Origin: Nitrospirota bacterium | Lineage (GTDB): Bacteria > Nitrospirota > Nitrospiria > Nitrospirales > UBA8639 | Reading direction: 5' to 3' | Length of the DNA stretch: 5,298 nt | Assembly: GCA_029881175.1 (NCBI GenBank) | Contig: JAOUNC010000228.1 | Span: forward strand, 1 to 5,298 | Shown here: piece by piece, positions 1 to 5,298 of the stretch | Position numbering within the stretch: position 1 is the first letter of the stretch | Layout: the number at the start of each line of letters is the position of its first letter | Notes under the pieces: generated by a model | Database searches by the model: none | Told to the model about the DNA's origin: nothing | The model's input: only the letters and a program-made list of their open reading frames with translations | Translations under genes and position numbers: made by a program

Positions 1-275
1 CGTTTTTAAAAGTTCATAATGCCCATATTGAGGAATTAAGCCCCGCAAGGCTCTTTGGCTAGTGTCCCTTTTTCCCACAGAATTAATTTTCAAGCTTTAG
101 AAATGGAACGATCGCAGAACACTTACAATCAGTAATTCCTATTTCCCCTGTATTGAAATAAGAACAGTTGAAACACGTATCTCCCGCTACTCCCACTCTC
201 AAGCCTGTGTGCACCTGGTTTTTTACAAGGGCTTCCACTCTGAGACTTTATTTATGAGTGACCTCATTGCAGAAA

Positions 276-334
276 GACTGCTTGGAGATGGGCAAAGCAT
301 AACAACAAGGCCTATGCTTCCAGGAAGAGCAGTT
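276..334. other. Compound imperfect hairpin, possible structured RNA
   Basis: A perfect 7-bp inverted repeat, AAGCATA (295-301) with TATGCTT (313-319), encloses an 11-nt loop. Directly outside it TTGG (282-285) can pair with CCAG (320-323, one G-U), leaving a 9-nt bulge on the 5' side. Further out CTGC (278-281) pairs with GCAG (329-332) across a 5-nt 3' bulge. This nesting is seen directly; that it folds or functions as RNA is inference. It has no following T-run, so it is not a standard intrinsic terminator, and it matches no riboswitch consensus I know. It could serve either strand. Confidence 0.3.
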
Positions 335-362
335 CAACACTTTTAATACATTGCCTAAAGAT

Positions 363-383
363 GCCAGAAGCCAGAGGCTAGGC
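363..383. repeat. Small hairpin (GCC-AGCC / GGCT-GGC)
   Basis: AGCC (369-372) and GGCT (376-379) pair around a 3-nt AGA loop. GCC (363-365) and GGC (381-383) can extend the stem through a small asymmetric internal loop. No T-run follows on the plus strand. It lies just before the promoter candidate of polX. Function is unknown and the short arms could be chance. Confidence 0.2.
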
Positions 384-390
384 CGTGAAC

Positions 391-419
391 TGGATAGATT
401 ATTCAAATTAGCTCATAAT
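391..419 (+). promoter_or_regulatory. Candidate sigma70-type promoter for polX
   Basis: TGGATA (391-396, four of six matches to TTGACA) and CATAAT (414-419, five of six to TATAAT) are separated by exactly 17 nt, with the start codon of polX about 55 nt downstream. Spacing and position fit, but the -35 box is poor and AT-rich spacer DNA produces such matches by chance. Confidence 0.3.
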
Positions 420-474
420 TGAAGAAACTTGTACGTTTCATCTATTCAAGTAAAAGGTAAGGCAGGGGTATTCC

Positions 475-2196
475 ATGTCCGTGCATAATACGGAGATAGC
501 CGAAATGTTCAGCCGCCTGGCTGAGCTTCTGGAAATTCAAGGCGCCAATCCATTTCGCATTCGAGCCTATCGCAAGGCCGCTCAGACGATCGAAGGTCTG
601 CCACATAGCCTGACATCGATGTTGGCTGAGGGCGCAGATCTTTCCGATCTCCCCGGTATCGGCAAAGATTTAGCAACCAAAATCCAAGAAATGGTGGACA
701 CGGGGCATCTTGCACTTCTTGACCAGGTCAGCTCGCAACTGCCCGGTCAACTGGCGGAACTGGCGAAAATTCCCACGCTTGGTCCCAAGCGCGTGAAAAT
801 GCTTTATGACACACTCGGCATCCAGGACCTAAAGGGGCTGGCAAAGGCGGCGCGAGCCGGAACAATCAGACAGCTCCACGGCTTTGGACCAAAAATCGAA
901 GAAAAGATTCTCGCAGAGACGGACCGCCGCTCAGGAAAAGAAGAGCGGATCAAGATCAGTACGGCAGAAGAGTTTGCGGAGCCGATCCTCGATTATCTAC
1001 AACGCGCCAAGGGTGTGAAAGACGCCATTATTGCCGGCAGCTATCGCCGGAGAAAAGACACGATTGGCGATCTGGATATCCTGGTGACATGCACACAGGC
1101 GAACACCATCATGGAGCACTTTGTGGCCTATGACGAGGTGGAGACCGTCGTCTCCAAAGGGCACACCAGGGCCACCGTTGTTCTCCGATCGGGCCTCCAA
1201 GTCGACTTGCGCGTGGTCCCCGAAGAAAGCTATGGGGCTGCCCTTCAATATTTCACCGGCTCCAAAGCCCACAACATTGCGGTCCGGTCATTGGCTGTCA
1301 AAAAAGGCCTCAAGATCAATGAATATGGGGTCTTTCGAGGAGAAACACGCGTGGCAGGGCGAACGGAGGAAGAGGTCTATGCCCAGGTCGGTCTCCCCTA
1401 CTTTGAGCCTGAGCTGCGCGAGAATTGGGGGGAGGTGGAAGCCGGGCTCCGCCATGCCCTCCCCGACCTCGTCACGCTCAACGATATCCGTGGCGATCTT
1501 CACGTGCATTCAAAAGCCAGTGACGGCCATTTTTCTATCAAAGACATGGCACAGGCCGCCCAAGAGAAAGGGTATGAATACCTGGCCATTTGCGACCATT
1601 CTCAACGCGTGACCATCGCGCACGGGTTGGATGCTAAACGCCTTGCTGCACAGATTGAGGAAATTGACCGGCTCAATCACACATTCAAAGGCTTCACCAT
1701 CCTCAAGGGGGCCGAAGTGGATATTCTGGAAGACGGCTCACTCGATCTCTCCGATGACCTATTGCAACGATTGGATCTCACCGTCTGCGCCATCCATTAC
1801 AAGTTCAATCTGCCGAGGAAGAAACAGACGGAGCGCATCATTCGGGCGATGGACAATCCCTATTTTTCTATCCTCGCGCATCCCACCGGCCGCATGCTCA
1901 ATGAACGGGAACCCTATGAGGTCGACATGGAACAGATCATGGTGGCAGCATTGGAGCGAGGATGCTATCTGGAGGTCAACGCCCAACCCGTTCGGCTTGA
2001 CCTGACAGATCTCCACTGCAAGATGGCCAAAGATATGGGGGGGAAAGTGGCAATTTCCACCGATGCGCATCGAACCACCGATCTGGATTTCATGCGCTTT
2101 GGTATAGGCCAAGCCCGTCGTGGATGGCTCGAGGCCACGGATATCCTGAATACTCGTGGGCTGAAAGAACTCAAGAAGATCCTTCGCCGCGCATAA
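475..2196 (+). CDS. polX: DNA polymerase X family protein with C-terminal PHP domain (PolX)
   Basis: Bacterial family X polymerase, which fills short gaps during base-excision repair; the PHP part of known homologues gives Mn-dependent 3'-5' exonuclease and AP-endonuclease activity. At 573 aa it matches the roughly 570 aa of Bacillus PolX. Order: N-terminal 8-kDa-like DNA-binding region with helix-hairpin-helix turns (LPGIGK 59-64, TLGPKR 101-106, GFGPK 136-140); palm with GSY-x7-GDLD (188-201), so catalytic Asp199, Asp201 and, in LQVDLR, Asp244; nucleotide-site YFTGS (259-263); PHP from about 335. All nine expected PHP metal ligands are visible: His343, His345, Asp350, His375, Glu414, His441, His469, Asp530, His532, so both activities should be intact. 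The ATG is supported by AGGGG (464-468) 6 nt upstream and an N-terminus starting where homologues start. It is followed after 30 nt by the protease gene, a probable transcript partner without a known functional link. Confidence 0.96.
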   Translation: MSVHNTEIAEMFSRLAELLEIQGANPFRIRAYRKAAQTIEGLPHSLTSMLAEGADLSDLPGIGKDLATKIQEMVDTGHLALLDQVSSQLPGQLAELAKIPTLGPKRVKMLYDTLGIQDLKGLAKAARAGTIRQLHGFGPKIEEKILAETDRRSGKEERIKISTAEEFAEPILDYLQRAKGVKDAIIAGSYRRRKDTIGDLDILVTCTQANTIMEHFVAYDEVETVVSKGHTRATVVLRSGLQVDLRVVPEESYGAALQYFTGSKAHNIAVRSLAVKKGLKINEYGVFRGETRVAGRTEEEVYAQVGLPYFEPELRENWGEVEAGLRHALPDLVTLNDIRGDLHVHSKASDGHFSIKDMAQAAQEKGYEYLAICDHSQRVTIAHGLDAKRLAAQIEEIDRLNHTFKGFTILKGAEVDILEDGSLDLSDDLLQRLDLTVCAIHYKFNLPRKKQTERIIRAMDNPYFSILAHPTGRMLNEREPYEVDMEQIMVAALERGCYLEVNAQPVRLDLTDLHCKMAKDMGGKVAISTDAHRTTDLDFMRFGIGQARRGWLEATDILNTRGLKELKKILRRA

Positions 2197-2226
2197 TGGC
2201 CCATACTGTCGTCACAGTCATCACAC

Positions 2227-3360
2227 ATGTTCAAACGCACACTCATTCTTTTTCAACTGCTGGGCTTTAAGGTCGCGATTGATTGGACCTGGCCCTTTCT
2301 TGCACTACTGATTGTTTGGTCATTAGCTAAGGGGTTCTTCCCGTATGAATACCCGGATTGGCCTGAAGGCACGTATTGGGTGATGGGAATCTCCGCAGCC
2401 ATCGGATTATTTGGATCCCTCATCCTTCATGAGTTGTCTCATTCTCTGGTGGCCAGACGAGACAACATTCCAATTACACAGATTACGCTGTTTATTTTTG
2501 GCGGAGTGGCACACATGGACAAAGAGCCGCCGAACGCTAAATCCGAGTTCCGCATGGCCATTGCCGGACCACTAACCAGTCTCGTTCTGTCAATGGGATT
2601 CTATGGGGCGCAGACTCTCGGAACCTTACAGGGCCTTCCCCTTCCGATGTTGGCGGTTCTCGGCTACTTAAGCTTTATCAACCTGGTCCTGGCGGTGTTC
2701 AACCTCTTCCCGGCCTTCCCTCTTGACGGAGGGCGCATGTTCCGCGCGGCGTTATGGTATTGGAAGAGCGATCTTCGATGGGCGACACAACTGGCTTCCC
2801 GTATCGGATCGGGTTTTGGATTCCTTCTCATGATCTTGGGAGTGCTGAATATCCTCCATGGTCGACCATTCAATGGGCTATGGTTTTGTGTGCTGGGTCT
2901 GTTCCTCGATCGAGCGGCCAGTCTCTCCTACGATCAACTGATCGCCAGGCAGGCTTTCGAAGGAGAACCGATTCGACGCTTCATGAATACCCAGGTGGTC
3001 ACGGTGGGGCCGGATCTCTCCATCAGGGCATTCGTAGAACAGTACGTCTTCCGGCACCTCCACGATGTCTTTCCTGTGGTCCATCATGCACAGCCCCTGG
3101 GCTGTATTCACGCGCGCCACGTCAATAACGTGTCTCGCGAAGAATGGGACCAGCGCACGGTCAATGACCTTTTTGTCCCTTTGAATGATCAAAACACGAT
3201 TGCTCCCGATACCGACGTCATGGAAGCCCTCTCTCTGATGAACCGAACCGGAAACAGCCGGCTCATCGTCATGGACCACAATCGCCTCGTCGGCATTGTT
3301 GCGCTAAAAGACATTTTGAAATTTCTTTCACTAAAGCTTGATCTGGAAAGAGACCGATAA
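2227..3360 (+). CDS. Site-2 protease family (M50) membrane metalloprotease with two CBS domains
   Basis: Intramembrane zinc protease of the S2P/M50 family, expected to cleave transmembrane segments of substrates such as anti-sigma factors; the substrate here is unknown. The zinc site HELSH (68-72) lies in a hydrophobic helix. The second family motif, N159-x2-P162-x2-P165-L-D167-GG, supplies the third ligand Asp167. Hydrophobic segments lie near 17-37, 53-74, 109-130, 140-160, 195-210 and 214-227, so it is an inner-membrane protein. The cytoplasmic tail carries CBS 1 (about 246-304) and CBS 2 (about 310-370), a pair that usually binds adenine nucleotides; energy-state control is inference. The 377-aa length is normal for the CBS-tailed subgroup. 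There is no PDZ domain. The start is fixed by the typical N-terminus (LLGFKVAIDWTW) although no Shine-Dalgarno precedes it. It shares the reading frame of polX after a TAA and ten sense codons. Confidence 0.93.
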   Translation: MFKRTLILFQLLGFKVAIDWTWPFLALLIVWSLAKGFFPYEYPDWPEGTYWVMGISAAIGLFGSLILHELSHSLVARRDNIPITQITLFIFGGVAHMDKEPPNAKSEFRMAIAGPLTSLVLSMGFYGAQTLGTLQGLPLPMLAVLGYLSFINLVLAVFNLFPAFPLDGGRMFRAALWYWKSDLRWATQLASRIGSGFGFLLMILGVLNILHGRPFNGLWFCVLGLFLDRAASLSYDQLIARQAFEGEPIRRFMNTQVVTVGPDLSIRAFVEQYVFRHLHDVFPVVHHAQPLGCIHARHVNNVSREEWDQRTVNDLFVPLNDQNTIAPDTDVMEALSLMNRTGNSRLIVMDHNRLVGIVALKDILKFLSLKLDLERDR

Positions 3361-3427
3361 CAGACGACCACCGGGAGACCATAGTGATTTTCCCATCGGT
3401 AGCGACAATCATGCATGAGGAACATGA

Positions 3428-4324
3428 ATGAAAAAGATCGGCGTTGCGCTTATCGGGTATGGAAAAGTCGGAAAAGCTTGTGGGGAACTTCTTCTCTCAA
3501 GTGAGGACCTGGCTCTGGCCGGGATTATTCGCCGACCTGAAAGCAGGGGTCAGTCCTTACCGGAAGTCTTCCATGGGATTCCCGTTGTTTCACATCTTCA
3601 TGAACTTCAGGAGGTCCGATGCGCCTTACTTTGTGTCCCCCCCGATATGACGGAGGGAATGGCACACGAGATTCTTCAGATGGGAATTCCTATCGTGGAA
3701 TGCGCCATGCTGGAGGGTCAGGCCTTCCGTGCTCACAAGGACGCCATTCACCGAGCGGCCACCCGTCACAAAGTGCCCGCCATTGTCGGCGCCGGCTGGG
3801 ATCCAGGGGCAATTTCCTTGTTTCGCAGTCTGTTCGCCATGCTAATTCCCAACGGCCACACCCACACATCTCATCGTTCGGGGAAAAATCTGCATCACAC
3901 CATTACCGTGGAAAGCGTGCCAGGCGTGAAAAATGCCCTCTGCACGGAGCAGCGGACTCCGGAAGGCAGACTCCAACGGTATATCTATGTCGAGATTGAT
4001 CAGGAGGCGGATCAGGACCGTGTGATTGAGGCGATCCGCTCAGATCCCCTTTTCCTTCAAGAAGAAACCCTGGTCTTTCCTGTTGAAACCGTCACGGCCC
4101 TTGAAGAACAAGGCCAGGGATTGATGCTGGAACGCCGTGGCCGGGTTGGACAGATTGGCCATCAGCACCTGTTGATGGAAGCCCGGGGCAATGTGGTCGC
4201 TTTAACAGCGGAAGTCATGCTTTCGGCTGCCCGGGCAATTCCCACCCTACACACCGGAGCATATTCCCTGAACGAAATCCCTCTCGCCAATTTGTGGGGA
4301 GACCACAATGAGATTGAGGAATGA
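3428..4324 (+). CDS. Diaminopimelate dehydrogenase-family NADPH-dependent oxidoreductase
   Basis: Cytoplasmic oxidoreductase of the Ddh family, whose classical member (EC 1.4.1.16) interconverts meso-2,6-diaminopimelate and 2-amino-6-oxopimelate in lysine/peptidoglycan precursor synthesis. The 298-aa length is close to the shorter, Symbiobacterium-like type. Residues 1-125 form a Rossmann domain with GYGKVG (10-15) and Arg35-Arg36 after strand 2, which suggests NADPH. The family signature GWDPG is at 123-127 (Asp125), followed by VPGV (164-167), Thr173, Arg184, a His pair (245, 247) and the C-terminal YSLNEIPLANL region, all in family order. Oddly, the VDxYD motif of classical Ddh reads VECAM (90-94), and the loop usually read GPGxSxGHS is replaced around 150-158. 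It may therefore act on another amino acid, and I withhold the symbol ddh. The start is supported by GAGGAA (3417-3422), 5 nt from the ATG. It lies 67 nt after the protease, possibly on the same transcript. Confidence 0.85.
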   Translation: MKKIGVALIGYGKVGKACGELLLSSEDLALAGIIRRPESRGQSLPEVFHGIPVVSHLHELQEVRCALLCVPPDMTEGMAHEILQMGIPIVECAMLEGQAFRAHKDAIHRAATRHKVPAIVGAGWDPGAISLFRSLFAMLIPNGHTHTSHRSGKNLHHTITVESVPGVKNALCTEQRTPEGRLQRYIYVEIDQEADQDRVIEAIRSDPLFLQEETLVFPVETVTALEEQGQGLMLERRGRVGQIGHQHLLMEARGNVVALTAEVMLSAARAIPTLHTGAYSLNEIPLANLWGDHNEIEE

Positions 4325-4382
4325 GAGCCCCCCTCTTTTTTGTTCCAGAAAAGAATTTCTTCACTCTGAAGAGGGAGGCCTC
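4323..4382 (+). terminator. Imperfect GC-rich inverted repeat, possible terminator
   Basis: GAG-A-GCCCCCCTC (4323-4335) pairs with GAGGGAGGC-CTC (4371-4382). That gives eleven pairs with one bulged A and one C-A mismatch, starting within the TGA of the oxidoreductase gene. The 35-nt loop holds a T6 run (4336-4341) and a small TCTTC/GAAGA hairpin. After the stem comes only ATTTCC, and a T5 run lies about 16 nt further on. It is therefore not a textbook intrinsic terminator, but it is the strongest fold near the gene end. Confidence 0.35.
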
Positions 4383-5103
4383 ATTTCCTAATATGCCTTT
4401 TTCTAAGCAGGGTCATTCTTGCCCAAAAACAGTATTTTGTTCAAAGCTTTCCACTAGTGTTCTTCCAAAGAATCTCCTATTCATGCGTATCTGGTAACCC
4501 CACCCTGGTCGGAGACTTGACTCATGAACGCCCGCGACAGCCCGGCGGAGCAAGGCAACTTGAATTTCCCTAAACTCCAACAGTTGTCTCTGCCTCCTTT
4601 CCCCCTTGCCTGACCCAAGGATGGACGCTCCTATCACAATTGATGTCCCTTCTTTTTAATCCGGTCCCAGGCCCTCCTTCTCTTCGCTTCTACTTTTTGG
4701 CGGAGGAGAGTAGCTTTAATGTAATGGGTGGATATACCAATTCTTCACGGTTGGTTTATAATGCCCAATTATGGCTCGATCATCTGCCTGTCATGCGGTG
4801 AGCCGAAATTGTCACTCTGAATTTTGCCAACAATCGACTGTAGAGGTCATTGGAAGATCGCGACAAAGGACGATATCCTTCGACCATGCGTCAATTTTGG
4901 GCCAATAGATATCTACTTGTGAACACCACCGGTCGAACATTTTATTGTTATACGATCAATCTCATGCCTATTACAGAGCCAATTTCCTGGCCTTTCCACA
5001 GCAAATCAACACCACACATTACCACTCACACACCAGATCAAAGACGAGGGCGTGTGCTGGTGGAAGAAGAACAATGAATTGTCCACCCACTATTTACTTT
5101 TCG
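4383..5103. other. Long intergenic region without a convincing gene
   Basis: About 0.7 kb with no recognisable protein family on either strand. Two frames of 74-75 codons exist (minus 4413-4637 with a GTG start; plus 4850-5077 with a TTG start), but both have non-ATG starts and composition unlike a folded protein, so I do not call them. Visible landmarks: a GC-rich patch (4529-4555) in otherwise AT-rich DNA, GGAGGAG (4702-4708) followed by ATGTAATG, a TATAAT box (4757-4762) without a good -35, a GGCTC/GAGCC inverted repeat (4773-4777 with 4800-4804) and an inverted repeat near 5059-5087. It may hold a decayed gene or a small RNA, but nothing decides this. Confidence 0.5.
5059..5087. repeat. 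Two-part inverted repeat upstream of the CBS gene
   Basis: ACAAT (5071-5075) and ATTGT (5078-5082) are perfect complements around a GA turn. Immediately outside, GGTGG (5059-5063) pairs with CCACC (5083-5087), leaving seven unpaired purines on the 5' side. The element ends 16 nt before the ribosome binding site of the CBS gene, a position suited to an operator or 5'-UTR fold. The two-nucleotide turn is too tight for a stable RNA loop without opening a pair, so a DNA dyad is equally possible. Confidence 0.25.
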
Positions 5104-5110
5104 TAAGGAG
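5104..5110 (+). promoter_or_regulatory. Shine-Dalgarno TAAGGAG deciding the CBS gene start
   Basis: TAAGGAG is a near-perfect ribosome binding site. Two consecutive ATG codons follow, at 5113 and 5116. The first is only 2 nt from the site and the second 5 nt, so the second is preferred as the initiation codon; the resulting proteins differ by one Met. Confidence 0.7.
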
Positions 5111-5115
5111 CCATG

Positions 5116-5298
5116 ATGACGAAACCGAATCTTCATTTGAAAGCCCACGATCTTATGCAAACCCGCATGGTCGCTGTGACACGACAATATAGCGCTCGAG
5201 ATTTATCTATTCTTATTCATTCCGGGACCTATAGCGGAGTGCCGGTCATTGAACCTGGCAATCGTCTTGTCGGGATGGTGAGTGAGTTCGATGTCTTG
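5116..5298 (+). CDS. CBS domain-containing protein (3' end beyond the window)
   Basis: The visible 61 residues contain most of one CBS domain: the opening AHDLMQTRMVAV, helix SARDLSILIHSGTYSG, strand VPVIE, and the closing LVGMVSEFDVL, which is the usual end of a first CBS repeat (GxVTxxDL-like). CBS pairs sense adenine nucleotides or S-adenosylmethionine and are found alone or attached to enzymes and channels; which applies here cannot be told because the gene leaves the window. The start has a strong Shine-Dalgarno, and the ATG at 5113 would add one Met. It is separated from the oxidoreductase by about 0.8 kb, so it likely has its own promoter, though I cannot find a good one. It is not a duplicate of the CBS tail of the protease: the two share only family features. 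Confidence 0.85.
   Translation, partial: MTKPNLHLKAHDLMQTRMVAVTRQYSARDLSILIHSGTYSGVPVIEPGNRLVGMVSEFDVL

Larger units (their letters stand above)
1..474. other. Non-coding upstream region of polX
   Basis: No reading frame here resembles a protein family on either strand, and base composition is clearly more AT-rich than in the genes to the right. What can be seen: a compound inverted repeat (about 276-334), a smaller hairpin (363-383), a 30-codon ATG frame (254-346) without a good ribosome site, and a weak sigma70-like promoter candidate (391-419). The left end is cut by the window, so the upstream gene and its direction are unknown. I see no tRNA or recognised riboswitch. Confidence 0.6.

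Noticed and set aside
39..60. AGCC...GGCT repeats near the left edge, reminiscent of a riboswitch or terminator stem
   Set aside because: Only 4-bp arms, cut close to the window edge, and no match to a riboswitch consensus I can state.
1121..1612. 163-codon plus-strand frame inside polX
   Set aside because: Out-of-frame shadow of a polymerase whose own frame contains all catalytic and PHP residues.
2878..3279. 133-codon minus-strand frame opposite the protease gene
   Set aside because: Antisense shadow of the CBS-encoding part of the protease; no family features of its own.
4413..4637. 74-codon minus-strand frame with a GTG start and AAGGGA about 8 nt upstream
   Set aside because: The ribosome site is suggestive, but the predicted protein is Arg-rich and unlike any family I know, and it runs through the GC-rich patch, which opens other minus-strand frames too.
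4757..4762. Perfect TATAAT box
   Set aside because: No acceptable -35 hexamer at 16-18 nt and no extended -10 TGn; in AT-rich spacer DNA this alone does not support a promoter.
16..4767. Shared 10-mer ATAATGCCCA at 16-25 and 4758-4767, with a similar string near 2193
   Set aside because: Several 10-mer coincidences are expected in a window of this length; flanks do not match, so no repeat family is supported.
4850..5077. 75-codon plus-strand frame with a TTG start
   Set aside because: Rare start codon, only a weak AGAGG site 3 nt away, no recognisable motif, His/Thr/Pro-rich stretch typical of chance translation. Not enough for a gene call; conservation in relatives would be needed.

Overview
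This is a bacterial chromosomal window with three complete plus-strand genes in a row, a fourth running off the right edge, and two long non-coding flanks. In order: polX (475-2196), a family X DNA polymerase with a C-terminal PHP nuclease domain; an M50 site-2-type membrane metalloprotease with two C-terminal CBS domains (2227-3360); a meso-diaminopimelate dehydrogenase-family oxidoreductase (3428-4324); and the first 61 codons of a CBS-domain protein (from 5116). The gaps after polX (30 nt) and after the protease (67 nt) are short enough for one transcript. An imperfect GC-rich inverted repeat over the oxidoreductase stop codon is the best candidate for its end.

Organism: the coding sequence is moderately GC-rich and the spacers are visibly more AT-rich. 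PolX-PHP, a CBS-tailed S2P and a Ddh-family enzyme occur together in environmental Gram-negative lineages. Nitrospirota would fit, but that is a low-confidence inference because no marker gene is present.

The genes do not form an obvious pathway. PolX acts in base-excision/gap repair, the protease in the membrane (probably regulated through its adenine-nucleotide-type CBS pair), and the Ddh-like enzyme on an amino acid. The most notable coding observation is that the Ddh-like protein keeps the family fold, the cofactor motif and the residues expected around the L-centre. It appears to have lost two aspartates that hold the D-centre of diaminopimelate in the classical enzyme, and the conserved substrate loop is rewritten, so its substrate may differ.

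The non-coding flanks (1-474 and 4325-5115) contain no convincing gene. The left flank has a compound hairpin (about 276-334) overlapping a 30-codon small ORF, then a weak promoter candidate. The right flank has a GC-rich patch, an unused strong Shine-Dalgarno followed by ATG-TAA-TG, and an inverted repeat just before the last gene. I see no CRISPR array, tRNA, rRNA, intact insertion sequence or clearly novel multi-gene system.
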